A DNA stretch of 64,000 nucleotides, taken from contig JAJFZO010000034.1 in assembly GCA_021397835.1 (NCBI GenBank), positions 9,005,501 through 9,069,500 on the forward strand, read 5' to 3'. Shown here in pieces: positions 24,359-36,544 of the stretch; the stretch's first letter is position 1; the number at the start of each line of letters is the position of its first letter. The notes under the pieces were generated by a model. That model saw nothing but the letters and a program-made list of their open reading frames with translations. It made no database searches and was not told where the DNA came from. The stretch is from Moringa oleifera. Taxonomy: Eukaryota > Streptophyta > Magnoliopsida > Brassicales > Moringaceae. Position numbers and translations under genes: made by a program.

Positions 24359-26390
24359 AACATAGTACGATATCTCTCTAGATGATCTTTCAGACCTTTA
24401 GCTCCATCTTAAGGCTCAATTTGTAAAATCCAAATTGTAAGCTTCAGTATTTTCCTAGCAATTCTGACAAATACACATTCTTACTTTTATTATCTCACAA
24501 CTCCACCCAATTTTTATTTCTTGAAGGAAAAGTTTTTTGTTCTTGATTTCTATAAATGACACTGTTTGTTGTTGGCAAAATTTTGTGTTGATTTGGAGCA
24601 ACTATATAATTTTAGTAAAGAAAGTACTTTTTCCAAACAATCCAGCCTATTGAAAGAGATAGATCGGCTGCTTAATTGGTTTTCCTTTAATCACAGTATT
24701 TTTGAAATCTTTGGAACTGTTTTTGATAATCTTGATGGTGATTATAGGGCTATTTGGAGTTAGCTGAAGGTGAACCCTAGCTCTTAAACATATACAGAAA
24801 AGAGGAGAAAGAGTGAGTATTTTGAGGAGCGATGAGAGTTTTTGTGGTGTTGCAGCTTTAAATTAAGATGTTAATGTGGGTAATGATGTAGCAAATTTAT
24901 TAAATCATCCTTCCCTAAGCACATGATCAAATTAATTAGCTGTGTTACTATTCAACGAGCTTTTCTCTTGGCCCAAGCCTAATACCATCCTGACTTCTAT
25001 CATTTCTTGTATTTACTAGAGTGGGATCAAACACAGTTATTTAGAAAAATAGCACTATCTAGTGGGCAACCTGCTTGGACAAAATGTGAAAATTATACTC
25101 GATCATGAATTGATGCATGTTATATGTTGGTGTTGAGCATTTCTTTTTTGTCGTAGTCATGAGTATTAGGGCACTACTAGATCCAAAACACAAGTTCATC
25201 TTATGTGTCCTCAAATTCTGGTAAGCTCCTGTTAAAGATAAGCATATACTGAAGCCAATGATTATGTTAAACTCAACTTAAACCCTTGAAAAACTATTAT
25301 TTTTAGGAATCACTTACATGATTATAGATGGTAATGTTTGGTGGGTCCCATGCAAATAGTTTTGTCTTCCATCTTGGTGTAGCTTTTCCTAAATTGGCAT
25401 CATGAGAAGATGCGGTATGGATAATGTCAGTGAGGTCTCTTTGTGTGGGAAAAAATATTTGTCTATTCTTGTTAGATTCAGAGAATCCTCACTTAAATGT
25501 AATTATCTTTTGACTTGTTCGTCATTCTGACGTTGATTAGGTTCCGTGAAGCAGTGTTAAAGTCTTCAACATTCAATTAGTGTTACTTGTCTTTCACACG
25601 AAACTGCTGCTAGAAGAAGAAAACAGATGAAAAATGCATACTCCGAGTAAAGAAACTTTCTGATCCACAAAATATGTTTTGCTTCTTCCTGTTATCTTGC
25701 AGCATGGAATTCTTAATTAGAGTGGATATTGCCATCGATGATTCTAAGGAAGAAAAAAGTCTCATCTTTATATATTCCACTCATAAGTTGAATGCTTATG
25801 TGGATCATTAGACACAAGCATCAAACTGAAATAATTTTTAAATATCATTATTTAAATTTTCATAAGCTTTAAACTCTTTTTCACAACTTTATTAACCAAA
25901 TGGATTCACTAAGGATATCCTCTTGGCCTGAAAATGAGAACAAAAGAAAGATTCTGGGGAAGCAGTACCTAGCAAAAATTACATCAACGCGCACAGAATC
26001 ATACTTAAACCAAATTAAAGCCACAATTTTGCCAGCTTTCTTGTTGTCTCTGCTTTAGCGTAAACTGTTTCTTGCATGTCACAGAATAAGTCCTTTCAGT
26101 ATGGATTTAGAAGGAATTATGAGTTGCCGACAATGCAGAACCCCAGAAATGGTAGTGCAGCAGGAAAGATAGATGGACAGCTTTCTCTGTTGTTTTCTTT
26201 ACAAGGTTAATTAGCTTTGCTTTATTTGTTTTGTAGTTTTTTTTTTCTAAGCAAGATTTGATTTAGTTGTATACCCAATATATAGAACAGATCATGCAAC
26301 CCTATTTGTTCCTTGTAGGAATAGATCTAACTCCACCACCTAAACAAATGAAAGAAGACCAACAGTCTGACAGATCTCTTTATTAGATAA
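24359..26390. other. Apparently unique intergenic sequence
   Basis: The base composition is more balanced than in the transposon relics and no repeats were seen. The 65-codon frame at 24,566-24,763 has no recognisable domain. Before the MULE inserted, the right part of this stretch was the 3' flank of the ACO gene. On the minus strand an AATAAA starts 10 bases beyond the MULE target site. Confidence 0.5.
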
Positions 26391-26399
26391 TAGTATTTA
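26391..26399 (+). repeat. Left 9-bp target-site duplication of the MULE
   Basis: TAGTATTTA, identical and in the same orientation to 36,545-36,553. Nine bases is the standard Mutator target duplication length. Confidence 0.92.
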
Positions 26400-26530
26400 G
26401 GGGAAGTTTTATATTTAGCATTCTGCACATACGATTTTACAAAAATAACCAATATTTTGAATTCATGTTTCTTTAGCACTTTTTGAACAATTTCGGACCA
26501 AGTTACCCTTAATGAAAAGTAACAATTACA
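26400..26530 (+). repeat. Left terminal region of the MULE (degenerate TIR)
   Basis: The outermost 10 bases (GGGGAAGTTT) match the right end's GAGGAAATTG at 7 positions. Further in, AGCATTCTGC aligns with AGCACTTCTTG, TTTAGCACTTT is shared exactly, and TTACCCTTAATG aligns with ATACCCATGTTA. The repeat is too diverged for a clean terminal inverted repeat. Confidence 0.65.
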
Positions 26531-26714
26531 TTCTTACTCACTAAAAAGAATACCAAAAGTCAAACCAACATTTTCCCCCATTTTCGAACAGTGTCTTCGT
26601 CTCGTCGCGTCTCTTGCAATCTCTCTCACTGGATTAAGTGATTTGTGTTTATTTTTACAAATTAATCACCCAGAAACGTCGAGGAACTATTGAAAGCATT
26701 GAAAATCTACAAAG

Positions 26715-27262
26715 GTATGTTTTAAAACAATTATTTCGGCATAAAGTTTAGAGTTTTTGCATTTTAGATACCCACGAACCAAATCTTCTTATGACGTTTG
26801 ATTCTCCATTTTCGTTTACATGTTTACTTTTACTTTTGTATATGAAAACTTGATTAAATGCTTCTGTCATGTTTTAAATGATTTAAGTTGCTAGTTCATA
26901 AATCTCTAATGACTGGGTATGTCAGTGTGTATTATTTTCATTTTCTTTCAATACTTTGAAGTTGATTAATTTTTTTGAGAACATTGGGTATGTTGGTGTG
27001 TATTATGTGCATGAACTGCGTTTTACTCTTTGATTTGTGATGCTTGACCTTAAATTTCACAAACAAATGTTGCTACCAAGGGTTTTAGTCATATGAATCT
27101 TAACGTATTATTAAAAATCATAATAACTTTTAGGAAATTGTTTCTTCTTTCATAAATTCGTATCAACATCTTAAGTTTTTGTATCAATTTTTTTTAATTT
27201 CGTATCAATATTTTATAAATTCTTAATATGTTCATCCATTATTTATTTTTTTTCCTGTACAG
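26715..27262 (+). other. Probable 5'-UTR intron of the Ulp1 gene
   Basis: A donor (AAAG/GTATGTTTT at 26,714/26,715) follows a CT-rich leader around 26,590-26,640, and an acceptor (TTCCTGTACAG) ends at 27,262, directly before the ATG. The start codon is thus the first codon of the second exon. It is inferred from splice consensus only. Confidence 0.6.
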
Positions 27263-30200
27263 ATGGATGTTACTAAGAAATATTTGATTCCTAAAGAGAG
27301 TTGGAAGCTTTCAGCCAGAGTATTAAAGCATTGTGATACTGATGTTGTATCAAATATAAAACGTGTTTTGAATGACTCTCAAAGGCAGAAGTTCAATACC
27401 ACCTGCCTTGGTCACTTCTTGGAAGTGAATGAAGTTTTCATATTTTCTGGCTTAATCGTCCACAATTTACTACTTCGACAGATTGAGCAACCTAATGATG
27501 AAGAAATGTGGTTTCGACTTGGGAAGCATGAAGTACGTTTTGGTAAGGAAGAATTTTGTTTAATCACCGGGTTGAGATTTAGAGAGCTACCAGACATAAA
27601 TTTGATTGTACCAAATCAGTTTGGCATCCATGCTAAGTATTTTGATGGGAAGAACAAGGTTACCACTAGTTCTATTAAGTCAAAACTACTTGAAGGAGAA
27701 TTTGATGACGATTCCGATGATGCAGTGAAGCTTGCATTGGTTTACTTACTCAATGCCTTCATCAAAGGCAGTGATGAGCAACAACATATCCCCCAGTGAC
27801 ATTTTCATCTTGTTGATAACTTAGAAGCATTCAATAGCTTTCCCTGGGGTACATTAGTCTACTGTAACTCATTGAGGTATTTCAAAAACGCTCTAACCAT
27901 TCGAAATACTCAACGTGAAGAATTATCATACAACATATTTGGTTTTGTATGGGCACTACAGGTATTAAACTCGTTGGTATCTATGTTTATTTATTTTTAT
28001 GTTTTTATTTACTTTTTCAAAGACTTTGCAATACCTAACTTATCTTTTTATTCTAAGATTTTTGCATTTGAGGTGATACCTATCACGAAGCAGCATGCCA
28101 CACGAACAGTAAGATCACCATTGCCTAGAATTTGCTGGTGGAAATTTGATCATAAGCCACATAGTGGCCACTGTAAGAGAATTTTTACAAATAAGGTACG
28201 TTTAAATTCGTATCATTATTGATTGAATTCATATGCAATATATTATTTCACTCCATCATTCACACTATCGTGACAACACTTAGAAATCGTTATAACAATA
28301 GTGAAGTCTTTCTTTTTCTTACATAAACGTGTCAAGATTTATCATATTCGTACCAAGATTAACTATATCGTGTCAAGATTTATCATATGTGTACCCAGAT
28401 TAACTATATCGTGCCAAGATTCACCATTTCATGTCTACTTTTACTATTTACGTGACATCTTTTAAAGTCTAAATTCAGACTTTCGTGACACCATTTGCAC
28501 ATTTTTAGTTTTATTTTTCATAATTTTAAAATTTTTAATATGTAATTAATTTTATTTATAAAAATTTTTATTTGAATTAACATTTGATTATTGTTTTAGA
28601 TGGTAGTGAAGGTCAAACTTGAGCCGACTCCTACTGAATGTGAAGCCTCATATTACCTGGAAATTAATGAGAGCGCGTTGCCTCTGCATCTTGGTGCAAC
28701 AAAACAGCATCGGCTCAATAAGCATAGTAATGCTTCGACTAGTGAAGATGATGAGGATGATGACAATTTCGTGGCTACAAGAAGAAAAAATCCGACAAAA
28801 TTGCCTGCCTTATCAAAGGTAGACAATGTATACAAAATCTTATAATATTTAATTAATATTAGTTATATGTTAATATATATATATATGTATATTATGTTAT
28901 TATTATTTAATTTTTTAATTGATGACTAATTAATTTGTTTGATCGATGATTAAATGTAGCGACGATCTAGACACAATGCCACTTCACAACTAAGAGATGA
29001 GGATGGAGATGAGGATGAGGATGTGGTTGAGATTGAAGATATGGAGGGAGATGGAAGGGAGGATGTTGGAGGAGAACAAGATGAGAGGGCACATACTGAT
29101 TTCAGGGAGGAGGTTAGGGTAGAGGATACGAGAACGAGAACTTCAGCTATGGGTGCAGAATCCCAAGCTGAGAGATCACAAAATAGGAGCGTAGAGAAAG
29201 ATTATGAGATTTACCGTCGTCTTGATGACTTAGAGGTGAAGGTAAATCTCTTGAATGCAAGAATAATAAGCAATCACACCGAGCTTATGCTTGTCGTATA
29301 CTCTATCCAACGATCACTGGAACAAGTTGTTGTCTCCTCTGATCGATATCCTACACGCACTAAGACTGGCACACGCCAAAATGAGGTAATTTTATCCTTA
29401 TTTAATGTACAAGATCATAAGTTTCGTTACAATATAATTCATTGCAAAATTAACTTTCTGTCTCTTGTAGGGTGGTAATGATGCAATCTCCAGTGCACAC
29501 CCTCCAGCCGCTCATGGCCAACATCCTCAAGAACCTATTAACGTAAGGGAGGTTAGCAGTGAGGACGTAGGGGATAGAGATGAAGTCGTTGAGGCTGAAA
29601 GAGAGGCTATTGCGTGTTTAGCGGACTTAGCGACCGTTCCACAGAGGGAAGATAATGTGATACCAGTTTGTAGGCCGCGTAAGCGGTCCATACAGCTGTG
29701 TAGTCCATACGTCGACCCCACTGAACATAAACGGCCTAGGTCTGAGCAAATGATTGATTCAAAGTTGCAGCTGGATGTAGACATATGCAATGAATATGAA
29801 GCGTTTATGAAGGGATCATCAATGTCATAGTGAGTTAACTTATATATAATTTTTTTAATAGATATCATATATTTTCTTTATAAATATCATATAAATAACA
29901 AACTGACTTCTTTAATGCAGTCGTAATGTACATATTGGTTATTCTGTCAGTATCGAGTGGTTTCGCACATTTGAGGTCAATGATCAATGGATCGATGATT
30001 CGGTATGTCACCATCATACTAAATCATATCTAATTTATATGATTTGCACATAGGTGTAATATTTTGTATGAAATATTGGGATTGATGCTTATGTTATATG
30101 CTTTATTTTATATAATATAATTTTATGTGTAGTTATTCATCTCTATATTTATGTTTTCATGTCAAGTATTATGATTCCTGCTTAGATTGCATCATTCCGT

Positions 30201-31451
30201 TTCATAATTTCGTGTCAAGTATTATGATTCGTGCTTAGATTGCATCATTTCGTGTCAAGACTTCGTGTCAAGTATTAAGATTCGTGCCTAGATTTCATAA
30301 TTTCGTGCCTAGATTTCATTATTTCGTGCCAAGATTTTGTGTCAAGTAATATGATTCGTGCCTAGATTTCATTATTTCGTGCCAAGTATGATTCGTGCCT
30401 AGATTACATCATTTCGTGACAAAGTTATCTGATTTCGTATCAAGTATTATGATTTTTGTTTATATTTAATATTTTGTGACATTTTTACTTGGTTTTTTGC
30501 AGCACATTGATGCTTATTTATACCTATTAAGAAAACGGCAGAAGGAGTTTTCAAATGCTTATAAGCAGGATATATGCATTTGTGACCCTTTACTTTATGT
30601 AAGTTTTGATAATTTCCATTGGTCTTTTCTGATTACACTGCATTTTGTTTATTGTTTGACAATCTTCTTCATTTTTTTTCCAAATGGTTTTGTAGACATG
30701 TTTTTTCCATATATATAATAAGTATCAAGCAGATCTAGATGCTGATGGTCCTCCATCAAACTCACAATGGGACACCCACCAATGGGACGATGGTCTTCTA
30801 GAGCGTGTGCGGGGAACATTTTGTGATGGCTGCCCACCATGGCACACTGTCAATAAGGTAAAAAAAAAAATTATCTTCATCACTATAAGTAATTAATTTT
30901 AGCAATTTTTTATTTCACTGAAATCTGAGCAATTGTAGCTATTAGTGCCATGCCATATTAGTGGAGCTCATTGGCTTGTTGTTGTCATCGATCTGCAAAG
31001 GTTTAGTTTGCGCATTTATGACTCGTATCGACAACATGTGCAACCAGAAGCGCGAATTCGACAGCAAAATTGTTTCAGATTCATACTTCCTAGTTTTTTG
31101 TCAAGCGGGGGTTACTTCATCGCCAAACCTGATGTTGCAATTCCTACGGTTCCATTGTCATGCACATTACATCCTAAATCTCAAGCCCCTCAGCAAAAAA
31201 CATTGTAAGTTTCAGTCATATCGATTTATTTACATTTATAATGTTACCAGTTTTTTAACACATGCTAATTGCCATACTTTCTTCTTTTTTTATGCAGTGG
31301 AAATTGCGGCCCTCATATGCTATATGCTATAGAGCATCTATTAGCTGGCAAGCCACTAAAGTACACCGATACACAAATGCCAAAAATTAGGAAGCACATG
31401 ACTGTTTATGTATTTGCTAACTCAACTGATGAGAACGATGACTCCCGATGA
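27263..31451 (+). pseudogene. DUF1985-Ulp1 (C48 peptidase) gene of the MULE, one nonsense codon
   Basis: Ten exons join in frame at consensus GT-AG sites: 27263-27961, 28058-28195, 28600-28818, 28960-29385, 29471-29829, 29921-30002, 30503-30598, 30696-30857, 30939-31204 and 31298-31451 (2601 nt, 866 codons plus stop). Residues 1 to about 270 are DUF1985 (KYLIPKESWKLSARV, CLITGLRFRELPD). The middle is acidic and low-complexity. The C-terminus is a Ulp1 SUMO-protease domain with catalytic His in GAHWLVVVIDL (about 738), Asp in IYDSY (about 755) and Cys in FGNCGPHML (about 819). Codon 179 is TGA (27,797-27,799) where the family has Trp before HFHLVDN. This is the only lesion. In plants such genes are typical cargo of Kaonashi/CUMULE MULEs, and their role in transposition is unknown. 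Confidence 0.9.
30150..30450 (+). repeat. Dense TTTCGTGYCAAG motif array in a Ulp1 intron
   Basis: The words TTTCGTGTCAAG, TTTCGTGCCAAG and GATTCGTGCYTAGATT repeat a dozen times or so in intron 6 (30,003-30,502). Looser copies lie in the intron at 28,310-28,490. The reverse complement is scattered at 31,690-31,800 and in the 146-bp array at 34.8-35.2 kb. Confidence 0.7.
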
Positions 31452-32063
31452 CAGCTTATGTTATTTTTCACATAACTATTTTGTATTATATTTTTGTATG
31501 TATATTTTATATATAGAAAGCAATATTGAATGACAGCAATTATCATATGATTTATATGAAAGATGATATGAAATTAGGTCAATCTTATATTTAAAATAAG
31601 AAAAAATGATATAGGAGTAATTATGATAAGATTTTAACTATAACACATAACAAAACTTAGACAACATGATGATTAAAAAAAAATAATAAGCAAGATGTCA
31701 CGAAATCAGATAATATGATACGATTTTTACCAAAATGATGGTACGAACTACTAACAATCATCGTACGATTTCATTAAAAAGATGTCACGATATATGAGAC
31801 TTCTCACGTTAATGGGATAAGTTATTATTATATGATTCTGGTATACTCCTACATGCATTATTTGTGATAATCTCAAGTACATGATAAGTCGACGGTATCA
31901 AAAGATAACAAATCAATAGTTTGTTTTTCAATTGTACAATAAATTAACAATAATAAAACAATATTATATATCATAAGTCAATGATATTATTATCAATTAT
32001 AGATAAACAAGGGGCAGCAGTGCAAATCTGTGAGTTATGTCCAGCCACACATCTACGTTGCAA
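31452..32063. other. Intergenic space between the convergent MULE genes
   Basis: 612 bp of AT-rich sequence between the two stop codons, presumably holding both 3' ends. It contains several GTCACGA and CGTACGA words in the orientation opposite to those in the Ulp1 introns. Confidence 0.6.
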
Positions 32064-34683
32064 CTATTCAGACACATTCGGTGATTGAGATTGATTTCCT
32101 TGATCATGATATTGTGGATTTGAACATGTCAACCGATTGTGTCCATATTGGCTGCACCTAGAACATTTTTTTTGTCGTGTTCTTTCCCCACTAGAGGGTA
32201 TTCTTTGCTTTTTTGGACGACCTGCATGCTTACCATTATTCGGCGGTAATACAACAACATTTTTGACTTCTTCAGGCACATTCCAATCAGACTTGTCACC
32301 CACTAGATAGATTGGCTCATTGTATGCTGTTACTAAGTACTCTTGCTTGTAATAGTCAGAGCAAAGTGTTATAAAATCAATGTTACGCTCCCTGGAAAAA
32401 AATGAAAAATAACGAAGTTATTAAAACAATAATGAAAAATAAAAAAATGTTATCAACAAACAATAAATGTCACCTGGATGCAGCTAGTGCATGTGCACAT
32501 GGCAACAGATCAGTCTAAAACTCTCTACAAGTGCAAGTACATTCCATGAGGTTAACAACCACCTCTTTACCCTTGTGCTTGACTACAAATACATTCCAAT
32601 CAATGTTAGAAGCTGTCATATGTAATGAAATTTTTTGTCTTTCATTCATCAAAGTGTGGACCCATTCAGTTAATTGTGCTTTCCAAATCTTAGCTTTCTC
32701 ATGCCTATCATAAAACCAACGTTGCATCATATCTCTAATGAATTCCAATAAAGCCATGATGGGTAACTCGCGAGCAAATCGAAGACATGAATTCAAGCTT
32801 TCAGCAATATTAGTGGTCATGAGTTGGTATCGTCTTCGAGGGCAATACACACGTGACCATTTCTTCGGATCTTCCTTCATGATATATTCAAATGCTTGAG
32901 GGTGATTAGCTTGTAATTCAGTCATAAATTCAGTAAATTCAGACTCTCGATATGTCCTTGCTGCACTATAGAATATTTTGGACACTTCTTCTCTCTTGAA
33001 TTTATTCTTTATATTTTGGGCCATATGCCAAAAACATAACCCATGACAAGAATCGGGGAAGACATTTACAATGGCCTTTGCAATACTAGCATGACGATCC
33101 GATATAATAACCAAGTCATCAACATGACCAATAGCTTCCTTTAGTTGCTCCAAAAACCATTCCCAAGCCTCATAGTTTTCTGAGTCACCATAACCAAATG
33201 CCAGTGGGTATATCTGTTCATTTCCATCCTTACACACGGCTACAAACATGACACCATGAAATCTTCCTTTCAAGTGAGTGGCATCGATAGCAATAACTGG
33301 TCTAATCACTGAATGGAACCCCCTTAATGATTGTCCAAGGGCTATAAAGCAATACTTAAATCGATTAGTCTCATCTTCTATGCATATGTGAGCCTTAGTT
33401 CTTGGATTAGCTATTTGTAACATGTGACAATATGATGGTAATTGTTGGTATGACTGAACTGGGTCACCATAAGTAAGACACAATGCGTATTCTTTCGCCT
33501 TCCAAGCTTTGCTATATAAAATTTGTATGCCATATAATTCTTTCATGTCACTTATGATATCTTTCGGCTTAATAATTCTAGCATTTGTGGATAACCGCTG
33601 GGCAATAATTTCTCCAATAATAGTAGAAGTTGCTTGTCGATGTCGTCGATGCAACTCCTCAATTGTGCAAGTGTGAGTCAAATCACAACGTCTAATTTGA
33701 AAGAATTGTCCTTGTGCAACTTTTACAGCGCAGACCTTCCATGCACAATTTTATTCTCTACAAGCAATCTCAAATATTGATTTGTTAGATCTAGTGACTC
33801 TAAATTCAAAGTTCTCAGTCAATGCATATATACCCAAAAATCGCTTCAACTCTTTCTTATTTGAGAAAAATTGACCTCTAATAAGGGTGTCAGTCGGAGT
33901 CACTGATTCCATGGTAGAAGCCGAAACAATGCAGTGTAATTCAGCACCCAACACACTATACCTCTTATTAACACCATCACTCATATTATTATGTGCTTCA
34001 GGGCATGCAGGTGGCACATAAGGTGGGATCGAACGTGGTACAGAAGGCAAGTTGTCATCATTAAGCTCAACTTCCATAATGGGTTCACTTTGCTCTTCTT
34101 CGATAGGTTGAGTGGGCTCAATATCTGGGACTGGATACTCACACCCAACATCATAGTCAATCGACTCATCTGAGTTGATTTCATCAGTATTCTGAGTGTT
34201 TTGGGGAGTCTCATGATGGAATAATGGTTCCATGCCCAAATTATTACCCTGAACAATTGGATGGGTTTGTACATTGGGAATTGCATCAGTAACCTCATTG
34301 CTCCCAATACAAGAGTTTAACTGATTGATTCGTTTTGAATTTTCACCTTCACATATACCATGTGTATTCTCAACAATATATCGCTCTACCAAATCCACAA
34401 TTACACGGGGTACTATGTTATCATCATACAACATGAACTCAACATCATCATCATTCACTAACTCAATTTTCACGGCAGTTTCGTCGGATCTCACTATGGT
34501 GTGCAGTGTAATATCATAATTAGAGAAATCCGTATCAATGCAAGATTTAACTAAACCCAATAACTGTGCATGTGTCAAATCCTTTTGGACAACATAACCT
34601 CGAGTTTTGATAGTCTTACCAGTATACTCAAAACTTCCTCTTGACTCGGACCACTCACCATTCCAAGTTACAATAACATGCAT
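32064..34683 (-). pseudogene. MURA transposase of the MULE, two nonsense codons
   Basis: The minus-strand coding region starts at the ATG at 34,683 (MHVIVTWNGEW), directly behind a splice acceptor, and has one intron (32,392-32,473). The total is 845 codons in one continuous frame. An N-terminal region and acidic linker lead to the MuDR plug region, then the MULE catalytic domain with the DDE triad: Asp in IAIDATHLKG (about 467), Asp in IISDRHAS (about 529) and Glu in NIAESLNS (about 628), plus the family's CHGLCFWH. A SWIM zinc finger (CTCREF, then LPCAH) and a CCHC knuckle (CSRCSQYGHNRLTC, about 813-826) follow. Codon 311 is TAA (33,751-33,753) and codon 723 is TAG (32,515-32,517, inside the SWIM finger). 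It would be the enzyme that cuts and inserts the element. Confidence 0.92.
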
Positions 34684-34774
34684 TCTGCAATGACCATGAA
34701 AACATTTCAAAAAGGAAGCAACATGTTTAAAGAAGAACAAAACTAAAGTTCAGTAAATAAATAATGATTTAGGT

Positions 34775-35215
34775 AAATAAGCAACGATATTATCTTATGT
34801 ATCGATTTCATTACAGAATATCAATTATGAATGAAGTCACGATGGTTCACAAGATGACACGAATTTGGTGACTAAGTCACGATTTAATCAAACATAGCAC
34901 GATTCTTTGTCTATGTCATGAAATAAGTAACAATATTATCTCATTTATCGATTTCATTAAAGAATATCAATTGTGAATGAAGTCACGATGGTTCACAAGA
35001 TGGCACGAATTTGGTGACTAAGTCACGATTTAATCAAACATAGCACGATTCTTTGTCTATGTCACAAAATAAGTAACAATATTATCTCATGTATCGATTT
35101 CACTAAAGAATATCAATTGTGAATGAAGTCACGATGGTTCATAAGATGGCACGAATTTGGTGACTAAGTCACGATTTAATCAAACATAGCACGATTCTCT
35201 GTACATGTTACAATA
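34775..35215. repeat. 146-bp tandem repeat, about three copies
   Basis: The landmark ATCGATTTCA recurs at 34,801, 34,947 and 35,093, a period of exactly 146 bp. Each unit holds several CACGAT/CACGAA words (for example GTCACGATTTAATC and ATAGCACGATTC). The third copy is cut short near 35,215. It lies upstream of the MURA start codon. Confidence 0.92.
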
Positions 35216-35240
35216 TGCATGATACATTACGATTGTTCTT

Positions 35241-36225
35241 TTCAAACACATAATCTTGACAGTGTTAAGATATATTACCTTTCAAATACATATTTGTTGG
35301 TCTATTGACCCACCCGAAGACTTTTTGCTTTTGAAGAAGAATAATGTGTTAACAAAAACGTGAGCTTGGTTGTGTAAATCTTAGATACAATGTGAAGAGA
35401 ACTTTCAAACACATAAAATCTTGATAGTATTAAGATACATTACCTTTCAAATACATATTTGTTGATCTATTGACCCACCCGAAGACTTTTTGCTTTTGAA
35501 GAAGAATAATGTGTTACCAAAAACGTGAGCTTGGTTGTGTAAATCTTAGATACTATCTGAAGAGAACTTTCAAACACATAAAATCTTCGCAGTATTAAGA
35601 TACATTACCTTTCAAATACATATTTGTTGGTCTATTGACCCACCCGAAGACTTTTTGCTTTTGAAGAAGAATAATGTGTTACCAAAAACGTGAGCTTGTT
35701 GTGTAAATCTTAGATACAATGTGAAGAAAACTTTCAAACACATAAAATCTTGACAGTGTTAAGATACATTACCTTTCAAATACATATTTGTTAGTCTATT
35801 GACCTACCCGAATACTTTTTACATTTGAAGAACAATGTGTTACCAAAAACGTGAGCTTGGTTGTGTAAATCTTAGATACAACGTGAAGAGAACTTTCAAA
35901 CACATAAAATCTTGACAGTGTTAAGATACATTACCTTTCAAATATATATTTATTAGTCTATTGACCTACCCAAACACTTTTTACGTTTGAAGAACAATGT
36001 GTTACCAAAAACATGAGCTTGGTTGTGTAAATCTTAGATACAACGTGAAGAGAACTTTCAAACACATAAAATCTTCGCAGTATTAAGATACATTATCTTT
36101 TAAATACATACCTGTTAGTCTCTTGACCCACCCGAACACTTTTCGCTTTTGGAGAATAATGTGTTACCAAAAACACGAGCTTGGTTGTGTAAATCTTAGT
36201 TATAACGTGAAGAGAACTAGCCAAA
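35241..36225. repeat. 162-165-bp tandem repeat, six copies
   Basis: TTCAAACACAT starts units at 35,241, 35,404, 35,569, 35,733, 35,895 and 36,057. Each unit contains AAGATACATTACCTTTCAAA, GTCTATTGACC, AATGTGTTACCAAAAACG and GAGCTTGGTTGTGTAAATC. Copies are highly similar, so the array is young. It probably lies in the 5'-UTR intron or promoter of the MURA gene. Confidence 0.93.
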
Positions 36226-36544
36226 ATCAATTGATTTTGCTTTTGATTCCTTTTCTAGCTTCCGTGTAGGTAGATCTGAGGTACAAACATGAAGAAAAAA
36301 TTTAGGGAAAGAGGCTGGACAAAGAGGGAGAAAGCTCGATGAGAGAGAAAGTTCAATGAGAGAGAATACTAATACTGTGTACTGTTTCTTTTTTTGAATT
36401 TATTTACTTTTAAGGGTATTATTATCTTTAACATGGGTATTTTAGTCTTCACAGTACATGAAAGTGCTAAAAACAAAAAAGTTAGAAAAAATGGTTTGTT
36501 TTACAAAACAAGGAACAAGAAGTGCTATTTTTGTCAATTTCCTC
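36226..36544 (-). promoter_or_regulatory. Right arm of the MULE: MURA leader and degenerate TIR
   Basis: Read on the minus strand from the end at 36,544, the arm passes through the degenerate TIR into a CT-rich leader (repeated CTCTCTCAT words at 36,335-36,370), typical of a plant 5' UTR. The leader splices to the acceptor at 34,685-34,686, just before the MURA ATG. The exact start and the donor site could not be fixed. Confidence 0.5.

Larger units (their letters stand above)
26400..36544. mobile_element. Complete Mutator-like element (MULE) with Ulp1 and MURA genes
   Basis: This 10,145-bp element is bounded by an exact 9-bp direct repeat. Its ends are only loosely inverted: the left starts GGGGAAGTTTTATATTTAGC and the reverse complement of the right starts GAGGAAATTGACAAAAATAG, with later shared words such as TTTAGCACTTT. 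Two genes converge toward the middle: a DUF1985/Ulp1 gene from the left and a MURA transposase from the right. The arrangement matches maize MuDR, with the Ulp1 gene in the mudrB position, as in Kaonashi and CUMULE-type elements. Each arm has a CT-rich 5' leader. Frames are continuous apart from three nonsense codons in all, so the copy is fairly young but disabled. Confidence 0.93.

Noticed and set aside
24566..24763. 65-codon open frame as a small gene
   Set aside because: No domain, splice or promoter support; a frame of this length is expected by chance here.
33981..34519. Additional frames within the MURA region
   Set aside because: Out-of-frame shadows of the transposase; the acidic linker of MURA explains their length.
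35241..36225. Regular repeat array considered as a CRISPR array
   Set aside because: The whole 163-bp unit repeats, there are no unique spacers, and the setting is a plant transposon.
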